A stretch of DNA of 64,000 nt. It comes from Stereum hirsutum FP-91666 SS1. Lineage: Eukaryota; Basidiomycota; Agaricomycetes; Russulales; Stereaceae. The position numbers were made by a program, and so were the translations under genes. Each line of letters begins with the position of its first letter. The first letter of the stretch is position 1. The notes below the pieces were generated by a model that made no database searches, was not told where the DNA came from, and worked only from the letters and a program-made list of their open reading frames with translations. Shown piece by piece: positions 45,688 through 58,643 of the stretch. The DNA is taken from contig NW_006763144.1 in assembly GCF_000264905.1 (NCBI RefSeq), positions 811,648 to 875,647 of the forward strand, given 5' to 3'.

Positions 45688-46947
45688 ATGTATCCCGGTG
45701 CTATTCCCCAGCCCTCGATGTACGATGGCAATTCGTTAAACACGGTGGATTATGGCTCCTTTATCAATTTTCATGAAGAGCAACCGGAGGTATGAAATAA
45801 CATACTATTTGACGTCCTCATTGCCCGAAACTAATACCGTTTGTTTTGCAGTATGCCTGGGATGACAGCGCTTCCCCGAACATGAAGACCACCAACTCCG
45901 CATGCGGCGATCATTACGCTGGAGACTACTATAACATCAACTCCGCGAACGAACAGCAATACGCCATCGATCCCTCGTCGACGTCCTACGACAATTCCGC
46001 GTACGTGGCTTCAAGCGGAAACGTCAGCGAATATGGGTCTATGCAGGAGAACTACGTTCCGACGGTTTGTTCATGTCTTCCCGTCCCTCGTCCGGTGTTG
46101 TCCAGACTGACGACGAGATGGCTTTAGGGATATGACATGTATGGTACTGCCCACTACGCCGAGCCTGTAACATACGGATATCCTCACTCTGTCGAGTCTG
46201 CCGTCAACTATACTTCTTACCCACCGGCTGCGATCCCAGTGCAGGACCACCAGGAGTGCGGCACAGACTACTTTCCTCCACCACTGACTCAAGTTCCCAT
46301 TCCGCCTATAAACCTGATCCCATGCCCTGCTGCATCGTCTGAATTCCTTCAGTATTCTGGACGCGCCGACTACTCTTCCGCGGACCATCCACATCATCGC
46401 GAGCATCGCGAGCACCGTGTAGAACACGTTTCGGGCGATCGCGCTCGACTCCACATTCACGTCTCGTCTGGACCTCCAGCATCAAGTTCCCATACTCGCA
46501 CGCGGAAGGTCACAAGGTACTGGCATTTGCTTTATCTACCCCGTTTTCTCTACCCTACTCACCTGGGTCGTCATACAAGGTCACCCCTTGAGCTTGCGTG
46601 CTACTTCTGTCGGGGAAGGAAGATCGGTTTGTCCATTCTACAATTGACAATGGTACGAAGTACTGATCTCATAATGTAGCCTGTGGATGGCCAGAGGGTG
46701 CGGAAGTGATGGATCAATCCAGATGCTAGTGAGTGACTTCAATTTTATGAATCCGAGCCTTGCTCTCTTTACCCGCAACGAGTCAAGTGTGATGCTCAAA
46801 TATGCTTTATCCTTTTCGTCCAAAAGCGAATGCTATCGTAGAGAACAAGACTGTCGATACCCCTCGGTGCGTGTGTCGGCCATGCCACATAGTCGTGTGC
46901 TGACCTCGAGGCTCAGAAGTCGCGTCGTGGACAACGAAGGATTTTGA
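45688..46947 (+). CDS. Protein with C-terminal Zn2Cys6 cluster
   Basis: Six exons (45688-45789, 45852-46064, 46128-46516, 46580-46626, 46680-46728, 46827-46947) join in frame to 306 residues. The first 230 residues are Tyr/Ser/Asn/Pro-rich and disordered, a likely activation region. The zinc cluster lies at the C-terminal side and is assembled across three exons: CYFCRGRKIAC, a 14-residue loop, then CYECYRREQDC, giving the six Cys of a Gal4-type cluster. It is followed by a short Arg-rich end. This is expected to be a nuclear DNA-binding protein; targets are unknown. It lacks the large fungal regulatory domain seen in the factor at 21165-23392. The start MYPGAIPQPS is the first ATG of the frame. 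The last acceptor is aag, less common but phase-consistent. Confidence 0.8.
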
Positions 46948-49778
46948 CTGCGTTCACATAGTCTTGTCATCGCCCGTCGTCTTTTTCTCTTTGTCTTTCT
47001 GCTCTGGACATTTGCGCCTTCACTTCCCTTCGCGGCATTTAATGTTCACTAATGTTTTCTGCCCTTGTTCACGTCTATCGTTCTTCGTCAATTTGGTTTC
47101 TTTCCTCTACAGTACAGTCTTCATCCTGTCCTCGCTGATCTTCTTTCTCGGCCATCCTCTTGCTCTGCCGAAAACACGCTTTCTACATTACTCGCCATCT
47201 CACTCTCGCTTTGCCTGCATTTCCGCTCTCTCATTGTTTTGCCATGTACCTATTTTATTGCCTTAGCTCTGTATGATAGCTTGCTCCTATCCTGTGTAAG
47301 CATTAATAGTCAGTACCCCGGGTTGCCATACATATATGACGGGTTTTATTGGTTATTATGGTGGCCATACCGTCTCTCTTGATGTTCCATACGTTACATA
47401 CTACCTGCTACTGTCCTTACTAGTCCTCACTGTCTTGGGTAATGTTCTGGGAACCAATCCCAAACCTTTCTGTTGCACTGTTGAGCTTGTTCACCCCAAG
47501 ACGATCGTATCCGTCATTTCAGGAGTCCACCAAGACCTCAAGTAGATAATCGACGAAGAGCATGACGTCTCGGAAACTCCTGTATATGGGGTTCGAAAGA
47601 ATGGAAGATTTCATAGAATCAGGCTCTTGGACGGGTTTCCTCCCAATTTCCACTATTCTCAGCCATCGAGTGAATCAAGGTTGCAGCAACGCTTGAAACG
47701 TTCATCTTGAGGGCTGGTGACTTCGCTTAGGAAGGGTAACCCTGGGTTTCGCAAGACCCTCCATGGACGACACTTCTAGCTGCCCGGAATAGGACGGGAT
47801 TGGGGTCTAGTTATCATGATTATCACCCTCAATCCATCGATGCTCTCACAGACAATGAGAGAACATACCCGTCAAGCCTGAGAACCTCCAGCTAACAAAT
47901 CACAATAATCGAGCGCAGTCGTGGATCATGACCAGGACTTATACCCACAAATCGTCGGCTCTCCCTGCACCCTGCACACTGGATGAGAAAAAGCTCACGA
48001 AGCATGATGACTCGGATCTCGCTCGAAGCAGCACGCATGGAGTATCGTTATCAGAACCAGAATATGGAAGGCGAGCAATGAAAGGTAATGAACTGCGCTG
48101 TGAGCCACGATATCCCGGCCGGATGCTCGTGTTAATTATGCTCCTGTGCCCGTGTCGTCAAGAGCGTCAAGAAGCAAAGCAAAGACGCAAAAGGCAAGCT
48201 CGGCCTGTTTAACTCCATTCCACTAGAAGGCTATGAAGCCTCAACGGAGATCTTTGTGAGGCATTATGTGATCCTATTACTCGGATCAGATTGGACATGT
48301 TCGGCGTGTCCGCCCCACGCCGCCAGCCAGTAGGAATTGCGTCGGGCGATGAGCGAATGGAAATTGGTGTAAATGAATGCGAAAAGCGCATCAGCAGTGT
48401 TGGCGTTGAGTGGCGCTCGCCAAGAGTAGCCGCAGCACTAGAACGCCGGGAGCTTCAGAAAGGTTATTTGTAGGAATTTCGTTCAATACACAGAGGAGTA
48501 AGTGCCTCTTTCCAAGAGCGAGTACCGAACTGTGTCTACAAGGGCGGCAAGAGATATAAGCCGTCGCTCTAGAAGACATTCCGATAATTGCCCACAGACT
48601 CGGTGATAGAGTGGAAGGCAACGACCGTGTTCATGTCAAAGCCCACTGAAAATACGTGCCTCAGTCGTGCAGGGAGATCCATTTTCTACAAGAAAACAAG
48701 CTAGCATTGATCGTGCCTAGTATTCTAGATCCATTAATGGAGGGGAGACAAGGAAAGTTAGCACGACTGTGCTCCTATAATAGAGGAGCCACAGAGTCTT
48801 GGAGCAGTGTAGCGAGACGATAGCAAGGTTCGGCTCCAAGGCCAAATACCCTTCGTCCTTCTACGATCGTGAGCTCTTGGGATTTCATTCCAAAATTTCC
48901 GCGGCGACGTTATATCGCCGCTGATGTCGATGGCGATCAGGACACGAAGGTCGGATCGTCTAACAACGGAGAAACATCTAACCATGAAGGAACGAAAGAT
49001 GGAATAGCGAAGTTTTAAACTCTCGTAGCACATTGCAGGACGCGTGCTGAAACAGGGTAATCATGGTGGTATATTCGAGATGATGAACGCACCCAGGCCT
49101 TCCACTTCTGTGATTGTGGCGTCGCATTCGACCGATTCATCGCTTTGAAATAGCCCATCTGAAGGTTCGGCGGCGTCCCAGATCAGAGCAGAGGGTCCAG
49201 ATTGTAAAACTTAGTCATACGCTTGCAAGCGGCCAGGTCACGGTCCAGTTAGAGGAGAACTGCCACCAGCCCGAAAAAGTCCAGTCGATGTAGGAAGAAC
49301 GTCAAGGGAGTGCACGCCATAAAGCGAGTCTATTTTCGGGACGCTATGCAGCCTATCTGTTGGAGCTAAACGTTGAACGTTGAGCGTTGAATGTTGAACG
49401 ACGTCAAACCTGATGCGAACGACGGCTTCCGGGATCAGCCGAACGCTCGGAGCACTGGTTAATTATGGCGCGCCACACCACTCAGCAACATCGAACAGAC
49501 GTCGACTGCGGTGCGAGGCCTGAGTTGAGTACAACGTTATGCTACAACCCATTTTGAGTGGTATTTGATAAGGGCACAGATGAGTTGAGTGGTGGGGTAT
49601 CAAAGAACGAGACAACCTGAGTGGTGGGTTATAAAATTAGAAAGGCCGTGAAGCCTCGAATAACAAAATCTCAATAGCTGTGCGTTCAAAATTTCCGGGA
49701 CTCACTGGGAGATAAGTCATCCTTGCGTCGGTCTGCCTCGTCCATTGTTAGGATCATGTCAAAGAAGAAGCAACGATG
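46948..49778. other. 2.8-kb interval without recognisable genes
   Basis: 47.0-47.5 kb is pyrimidine-rich and probably the 3' end of the Zn2Cys6 gene. The rest has short open frames only. A small 7-bp tandem repeat lies at 49371-49398, and GAGTGGTGGG words recur near 49.57-49.63 kb. I see no gene. Confidence 0.35.
49371..49398. repeat. 7-bp tandem repeat, 4 units
   Basis: Four units of CGTTGAA with single-base variants (CGTTGAA, CGTTGAG, CGTTGAA, TGTTGAA). It is short and imperfect, with no evident function. Confidence 0.7.
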
Positions 49779-50592
49779 TCAGTCACGCAACCTATTCCCG
49801 GTACCATTTGGGAGATACCACTTGCCGGTTCCAAAGCGCTCGTGACGACTCCGATAACAGCGAATCACCTCGCCCAATGCTAGCCAGTTGCGTGAAGAAA
49901 GTGTCTTGTCGCTAAGAGAGATCAATAGACCGAGCACCATTTGTAGAATATGACGAAAGTGGTGTTTATGGTCGGCGGTTTGTGTGATGCCGAACTTGCA
50001 GTCCGTGGGCGTCCGACTGACAGGCGGCAGGCGACCTGAAAGAAAGAAGGTGTCATCTGTCCACAACGTGGAGGAAACTCACCACTTTCCAGCCGCTCAA
50101 TTGGCAAAGTTCTGCGGCTGCATTCGGTTATGTTTAGCTCTGTAAGATATCGATATCGATAGCGTGTGGTACCTCGAATCGTGATGCTGCGTACAGAGGT
50201 TTCCGAACCATCTTTCATGACGATGATCAGGAAATAATTTGTTGTGCACGACCATCGTGCAGCAGAAGATTCGCGACCAAATGAGCACCACTTGGGAGCA
50301 AACCACTATACAGTCCGCGATGAGCTGAGGATGTTGATAATAAAGGCGGTCTCCGGTGTTCAGCAGGCAGCGCATCAGGGTGAAATACCTCCATGGTATC
50401 AGGGCATCGTATATCTCGGTTGCAGCTGGTACGACTCCAGCTCGGGGTACTGGCAAGACCTTGGACAAAGCATTTGTGTCGACACTGGACCGGATGATGG
50501 GCGTAGTTACCAATTCTTCTGGTTTTCGATGATGTTAACGGCGAGCTTATCGTTATCCCTTCCAGCGGGGTATCCCACGGGTGCTGGAGCAT
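49779..50592 (-). CDS. Hypothetical protein, 3 exons
   Basis: Minus-strand exons 50592-50389, 50305-50083 and 50035-49779 join in frame (phases 0 and 1) to 227 residues. The second intron is clear (gtgagt donor, tttcag acceptor, 47 nt) and links YLTELNITECSRRTLPIERL to GRLPPVSRTPTDCKFGITQT. The last exon has a His-rich stretch, TADHKHHFRHILQMVLGLLI, and ends FGTGKWYLPNGTGNRLRD. I recognise no family. The first exon (MLQHPWDTPLEG) joins through a gtattt donor and is less certain. The three-exon consistency makes a real gene more likely than not, but a transcript is not proven. Confidence 0.45.
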
Positions 50593-51217
50593 GCCTCGCT
50601 CCCTAGTTGCCAGTATGCGAACATGCACCGACTGGATGCTCGAGCTATGAAATGGGGTGAAGGGTCAGAGAAGAGTTTGAATACGCGATTGGGTCTCGTA
50701 GCTCAGTGAGATTAGCGTGATGGAGAAATTTGCCTGTCTATGTCCAGGGAAAGGGGGGTAAAATTATTGAAGATAGAGCTCGCCTGGATATTCCTCCTGA
50801 TTACGAGCGTAAACAAGTTCCTATAAGTACATCGCCCGGTCTTCACACACATCTGCCGTCGATATCGACGGTTTTGGGCATATGCACGGCGCCAGTTCCA
50901 AGGAGATACATTTATTTGGGCGAGAGTGTATCAAGTGAGCGAGCAGAACTGGCAGAACTGGCAGACATAGGTTTGGGACGCTTCTGGAGGACGCGTTGAA
51001 AGGTGCAAAAAGTAAAGGTGAGCGGAGACTTGGCGGAGACTTGGCGTTATTGAAAGTCGGAACCCGCCGACGAGCACGTGCGGCGGCTACAGAGCCGTTG
51101 CCCCGCCGGCCGGCCAGCCAATCAGTGGCTCGTCATTGAACCCGGCAGTCTGCTCCTCATTCCGCCGCCGTGCTCCGCGACGAGCTCACCTATCTCACCT
51201 CTCCTCCATCGTCATCC
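50593..51217. other. Divergent promoter interval before NDUFS7
   Basis: This lies between the minus-strand hypothetical gene and the + strand complex I gene. It contains the palindrome GCACGTGC at 51074-51081, about 140 bp before the NDUFS7 start, again a CACGTG core. No gene is seen; a 90-codon open frame at 50.73-51.0 kb has no support. Confidence 0.4.
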
Positions 51218-52363
<1,146 letters not shown>

Positions 52364-52969
52364 TCTACTTGGGAGCAGTAGTTGTAGTTGCTTCTATATA
52401 TTCTCGCTGTTCTGCGTCGGTTGTGTAGTAGACATGGAAAGCCGCCTGGAATACATACACATATTTGTTTCGCTCGATAACTCACTTGTCTTTTGACGAA
52501 TGAAAAAGAGAGGAGGTCATGAGACCGGGCGGAACGCCAAAGAGAGTAATCTGGAAGTAATTTCGGGACGCGGGCAGTGAAGGCCACCCTTGGCATCGCC
52601 CGGCCCTGCCAGCTTTCCCTCTCGAGCTCTTCCACATCGTCTCCGTCGTCGACCGTCCCTTGCTCGTCGTCGTTGGCGTCGGCAAGGCTGTTTTCAAGCC
52701 AGTTTTCCCTCAGCCTTCACGAACAACACTTGAACAAGACACGATCCCGTGCTCTTCGCTTCCACCCACGAGTTCCCTTAGGCTCTTTCCCCGGTCACGA
52801 CGAAACCGCCAACCGACAACTTCGAATTCCATTTCATCTCGCCTATACGCTTGCCCTCCTTCCTTTATTTTTACCATCGCCTTTTTTTATCCAACCCCCA
52901 ACCCGAACGAGCCGACGTTGACTGACGAAACGAGAAGGGAACGCCCCGAGTCCTTTGCTTGCTTCATTC
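52364..52969. other. Leader of the Q/S/P-rich protein gene
   Basis: From about 52.57 kb the + strand becomes CT-rich (TTCCCTCTCGAGCTC and similar), as is usual just upstream of fungal transcription starts and in leaders. The frames here are open only because of composition. Confidence 0.4.
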
Positions 52970-55900
52970 ATGGCCACCACCGTCCATCCGCAGCCACACG
53001 CGCACGGGCTCGACAGCGCTGCCAACATGGACGTCCTCAACGGTAACGCTCATGCACGTACGCAGTCTCACAATTTCCCCCGCGGGCTCGTATTACCCGA
53101 CCTCGACTTTGACCACGAAGACCGCGGTCGTTATCCGACTCCAACCGGGCCTTCCTCTCCTCCTGCCAATCACCAGCAATATTCCTCGTCGCCCACTCCT
53201 TACGCTGAGCAGGATCGCGTTTCGCCAGACGTAGATCGTGCAAGGAGGTCGATGGTACAACATTCGGATGCAGTGCCTGGTGACCACGACGTTGGCGCTC
53301 GCACGTATAGTACCGGTCTTCAGCGGAATCCTACTCTTCCAGCCGATGTTCCCGTCTCTGTCCCCGCTACACGACCATCCTTCGAGGAACCGTTGACATC
53401 AAGTGATAGACAGCCCTCGGGTTTTCAGGAGATACCGGTTGGCAAAGACCGGTCGTCTTCTTCGTTCGACCAACAACGACCACAATCTCAATCTCAATCT
53501 TACCTCGACAATCCTACCTTGCCACGACCAGCCCAATCTTTATCTTCACCTGCGTCTGGTGGCGGTGTAGGAGGGGCTGAGAACGCAGTCACTAATATGA
53601 GCGCGGGAGGTGGAGGGGAGCCGTCGCGCGTCAATGAGCAGCAGTATAGCCTTGCCGACAGCTTCCAACTCTTTCCTTCGTCCCTCGCTTCGACCGACGC
53701 ACCAAACGTAACCAATAAACTACCCTTCGGTGACGTCAGGCCTAACAATAACGAGTCGAGTTCATCATCGCAGAATCCGAAGATGTCGCTTCAGCCTCAA
53801 CCTCAGCCGCAATATCAATACTCATCTCAGGTCCAGTCTCAGTCACCTCAGCAGCCTCAGTCTCCGCAGCACCAGCAGCATCGATCATGGCAGCCCCAGC
53901 AAGCTCACCAACAACTTTCACCATCGCAACAACAATCGCCTCCGCGCGAATACGGCCCACAAGACACATTCCCGCATACTCAACCCTCTGGGTCTATGCG
54001 TCAATCATACGCGCCACCGCCTCCTGGGGCTCAAGCTCGTAATCAGCCTACATCGAGCTATCTCCAACAACAGCAGCAACAGCAGCAACAACAACATCCA
54101 CAACACTCTCAATCCGCCCAGATCGTCAACGTCCCCCCTCCGGGTCCATCTTACCCCATCCCGATCCCCATCTCTCCAAAATTCCGCGCGCCAGCTCAAC
54201 AACCGACCTACATAACTCCCTCTTCTGCCGCTCCAAATGCGCTCAACCCTGTGTATTCGCCCGCACCACAGCAGCCGATGGAGGAAGTATGTGTGGAGTG
54301 TGCGATGAGAGATCAGGATATGGCTGATGTGGACGTGACGAGTCCTGGTGTTTGGGCGAGGGAGAGTGATGTTGCTTATGAAGAGTTGTTGAGGAGGGAG
54401 GACGAAGAGGGGAGCGCGGGGACCATGCCGGAAGAGGTGGACATTGAGCGGCCGAGGGCGCGGGGTGGGAGGTTGACGGAACAGAATTTGAAGCTTTGGT
54501 TGAGCTTGGTGCGTGGGGCTTCCTTTCGTTGTTTTGTCGATTTATTCCAACTCACATTCCTACCATTCGCTTTCTCTTTGTGGGGTCTACTCATTTATAG
54601 AACCCTAAGGAGCCAGCGTCTAAACGGGCGAACCTAGACAAGTACGTCAAGTTCCAAAGATCGCTGCTCGAGGCCGAAACGCTCGCCCACGCACGGGCCA
54701 TGCAGGAGTCGAGGCAGCTGGACGACAGGATGCGCGATACGTACTCACAGCTCCGGCGCTCCGCGTACGATCTCGGTAGCAGTGCGGCTCCCGTGGACGA
54801 CCTAGGAGGTGTCCGTATCAAACCTCCAAGGTCATCGACAATTGTGAACGGCACGGTCGGCGCTAACGCTCACGGGCGCGAGGTCACGTTGCTGGAGAAC
54901 GGAATGATCGTTGAGCATGTCGATGTGAAGCGTGAAGAAAGAGAGGAACGTGAGCGAAAGAGACGGGAAGAGAAGAGAGAACGTGCGAGGGCGCGTAAGT
55001 CGTCGAGGAGCTCTGTCTTCGACGTCTCTTCGTTGTATTCGGCCCAGAGCCCTGCGCCGCACACGGACAGCGGTTTCCATCTCGGGGCGAACGGTGTCAA
55101 TGCGAGGTATTCACAGTCGCAGTCGCCACGACCGGCGAGCACGATGACCGATCTCCTGCCGGGAACCATGCTCGCGAATGCACATTCGAACGCTTCGATC
55201 ATCGATGCACAGAGTATGGGATCGTTGTCACCTAATCGGAGGACGAGGTTCTTTGGGATGAAGAACTTTAGTGCGGGATGGAGGAGTCAGGACAGTTTGG
55301 CTCAATCTGGGTTTTCTGGGAGTATGGTCGACATGCAGTGCGTATCCTTTTTCTCTCACTTCTTGAAAGCCCTTTTACTCAACGCTGATGTTTTCCGAAT
55401 TGTAGTGTCGCTCTCCAGCGCGAGAATGCTCGGCATCCAGGGCTCCAGCACTCAACGATGGACAATGCCAATGCTCAGCGCGAGTGGAGGGAGAGCACTA
55501 CTCTCGAGCCTGCGCGCTCTACCCGGGCGGTCCCTGCCGATGAGAAGCCCAAGAAGAAGAAAGGCGGACTCGCCAAGATTTGGCGGCTGGTCACTGGCAA
55601 CTCGTCCAACAAGGGCAGTGCGCATCTGAACAGCACACATACCCGCTCATTGGACAGGTCCCACGATCTGGACTACCCTCTCGAGCCTCCCCCGCCTCTT
55701 TCTTACCTTGTCAACCGAAGTACAGGTGGCGATCACAGTGGAGGCGGCAACGCCCTACGGCACGTCTCCACATCTTCACTACCCTCTACGTCCCCTAACC
55801 ATGCTTTCTCGTCTTCTACCGGCGTCTCTCCGCCCACTGCACCCTCTAGCCTGATCCCCTCCCCGACGTCCTCACGTCCTTTGGATCTGAACGGGACGGG

Positions 55901-56897
55901 CGAGGGCCATGCGAGGAAGTTGAGTGGGCATCAGGAATACGAGAACGACCATCCTCATCCGTCACCTGTTCCGGAGGAGTCCTACGCTCAACAACAACAG
56001 CAGCAGCAGCAGTCTAGGGGTCCATCTCCGAGAAATCTGCACAGTATGACTTCAGAACCAGACATGCGAAGGTCGTCGCAAGCCCTCAATACTGCAAATG
56101 CGCCGCCCGTCCCTCGGATGCCTTCCACCATCGGCACACGTCCGCAATCATCGTTGTCTATGACTTGGAGGGATAAATCACTTCCTCCGATCCCGCCTAC
56201 CGAAGGAAATATGCAGTTTCCGCATGATGGCCGACCGAGGACGGTCCTGACATACGACCCTCGACCCGTATCGCAGATGGATCCCTATACCCAAACCTCT
56301 ACTTTCTTGAGCCCTCAACCAAGTTTCCGGGAGGACTATGCTCGTCGTCAATCGTTCAATGGTCTTGGCTCGTCACCCAACCTGCATGCGCCGCAAAATG
56401 AACGGGCTTACAGCGGTGGTGGTGAATACCCTGGCGGAACGATGTCCCGAGAGGAGTACGGCGAGTTTGGGCTCGCGCCACCGGCTCAAGTCGCACCACA
56501 CTCAACACATCCGAGGCAGGCACCGTCGCAGACTCTGACCCAGTCGACGCACTCAACTAAACGGAGAAGCAAGTTTGGATTCGCGGCGTTGTTGGGGAAG
56601 AAGTCGAACGGCCACGTTCAGGAGTCCTCGACGGCGACAGGCATGAGCTCAGAGTCGCCACTGCCGAGGTCGTCCGCTTCAGAGGCGAAGCATGAGGCGA
56701 CGATTGTGCATGAGATGGGTGGTGCTGGGACTGGGACTGGCAGTTCGGGCATCGGGAGCTCGGGGTCGGGCCATGGACCGTATCCGAGGATGTCTATGAT
56801 GTCGCAGAAGAAGCTGGATACGTTGGTGGACCAGGCCCCGGAGTTTGTTGCGTATCGGTATCCGTCGAATGACCAGAACTTAGACCTTCTGCGGTAA
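52970..56897 (+). CDS. Large Q/S/P-rich protein of basidiomycete type
   Basis: Exons 52970-54508, 54601-55337 and 55406-56897 join in frame to 1255 residues. Most of it is disordered, rich in Gln, Ser, Pro and Asn, with polyGln tracts near residues 365-376 and in exon 3. The only ordered-looking part spans the first intron: QNLKLWLSLNPKEPASKRAN then LDKYVKFQRSLLEAETLAHA. An acidic-basic helix of alternating Glu and Arg follows (VKREEREERERKRREEKRER). Another conserved patch is KPKKKKGGLAKIWRLVTG. I recall similar large uncharacterised proteins in mushrooms, sometimes labelled proteophosphoglycan-like, which says little about role. There is no signal peptide or membrane segment. The start MATTVHPQPH was chosen; the frame is open a little upstream but without ATG. 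Confidence 0.8.
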
Positions 56898-58643
56898 TGT
56901 TCATTCTCGTTCATGGTGGGATTTGGAGTGATCTTCTACTACTACTGCTGTACTCTATTGGGTGGTTTGATGGTTCTTGTCGATATTTATATATATATCC
57001 ATTTGGTGTCCCGTACGGTCACCTCGATTCGAAAGGTACTTTCTGTCTTTTCCTCTTGCTATGCTTTCGTGTCCCTCCCTCGTTTAGCCTTCATGTTCTC
57101 TCCATATTCCTTGATCTTGTTTACTTTTAGCTCGGACTAATCTCCACCTCCATCTTCATTGCCATCTCTTCCACCCTCCCAAGCATGCTCACTGTCTTTC
57201 GTCGCTTTCTATCTTCTCTTCTTGATTACTCTTTTGATACACGGACTCTCGTAGGCTTAGCTGACATGCCAACTACTTCGCTTTTTGCCTTCGTATGTTA
57301 CATTTTCCCTTTTCTTTCGTTCGCGTCGCGCTGTCTTTATCGCCTGTCTCTCTGCTCTTACTGCTTTTCCTCCTTGGCTCAGTACCCGCCTCATCCCCTC
57401 CAACCTCAATTCAATCCAATCCCATTCATCATCTGATCACCTCATCCCTTATCCCTCATTGGCATCAACTGCATATCGCCCCTTCTCCCCTCTCATCCCA
57501 ACCCCAAATGTCACTCGTTCAAATCGTATGTATAGTCGGCCAGTCAGTCAACGCGGCCGTTGCCCTATAGCCGACCTGTCTTTTGTGCAATGTCGGAGAT
57601 TTCGGGACTCGGTGTGTAGACTACCTCCCTCTGCCAGGCATAGCGTACATACTTGGTCCTCAGGCCGTCATAAGTTAATCGAGGAGTTGTGTTTAATGGA
57701 TGCATACAAACTTGTTTACCTTCCGTTCAAGTGCGGAGCGCACCGGGTCACGGTGGTGGCGCATGGGAAGCTATGGGAAGCCACAAATTCGAACTGTCCA
57801 TCTTGTTCTGAATCTCAACCAGCGCGTATCGATTATTGTTCAGCCCTCCCCTAACTCCAAATTAGTAGGCCCCAGGTAAGATTCGATGTTTGGCGCGTAA
57901 CCATAGCCACACCAGTATCCAAGCATGAGAAGGCTTTATTGTCAAGTTGCTGTCCCATGACCGCCGTTCCTGTTTGCTGCGAGGGACTCCCTTCCTGCAA
58001 GTAGTTCGCGGTTTACCCAATACTTGCGCCCGTGGTAATATATGTGCGTTGGGCCACTTCATCGAGAGGCGGACCATCCTAAACTGGATTACCGCGCATC
58101 GTTGACGGGGAGATACAGCTCTACCTTCACCGTAACAACCAAGCTCGAGCCACTCATCCTCTACTGTTCATCCTTTGCGACGTTCTGCAGCATACATTCA
58201 ATATCGCGCAATCACTTACAAGATCGTATTAACGGCTGTCTTGAACTTCTCGTCGTGTACCCTTTGTTTCTTCTTCCTTTGTTCGCAGTCGCTCGAACTC
58301 GATTGTGAGTGCCTTCCACTCTCAACATCTTGACTCAAGCCATTGGTACCGGTACTGATCCTCTTGTTCGACTTTCCATTCTAGTCTGTGTGGTTGCTGT
58401 CTCTACCTACCATCATCACAAGCGTCCTAAATCTTTTCGGTACCCTTTGCTCGCCATAGGCGTGAACAGGTTCGTCCCAGATCTTCGACGCAGTCAATAA
58501 CTGTCAATAATCTCTGACCATTAGAAAAACCTCAGTTTTCAAGCTGTGAAGTCTGAAGAGGACAAGGTTATTTAGGTAGTCCTTTTTTTGATGAAGGTTT
58601 CTCCACGGTTCCTCGGTGTTGAATTGTTTTGATTTCGATCAGC
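56898..58643. other. 1.7-kb interval before the F-box gene
   Basis: 56.9-57.5 kb is pyrimidine-rich with long open frames by composition, probably the 3' untranslated region of the gene to the left. The right part should contain the F-box gene promoter. No gene is supported. Confidence 0.4.

Noticed and set aside
54066..54096. CAA/CAG repeat considered as a non-coding microsatellite
   Set aside because: It lies in frame inside a supported exon and codes polyglutamine.
57185..57854. Long frames after the Q-rich protein gene
   Set aside because: CT-rich 3' region; frames arise from lack of stops in pyrimidine-rich DNA.
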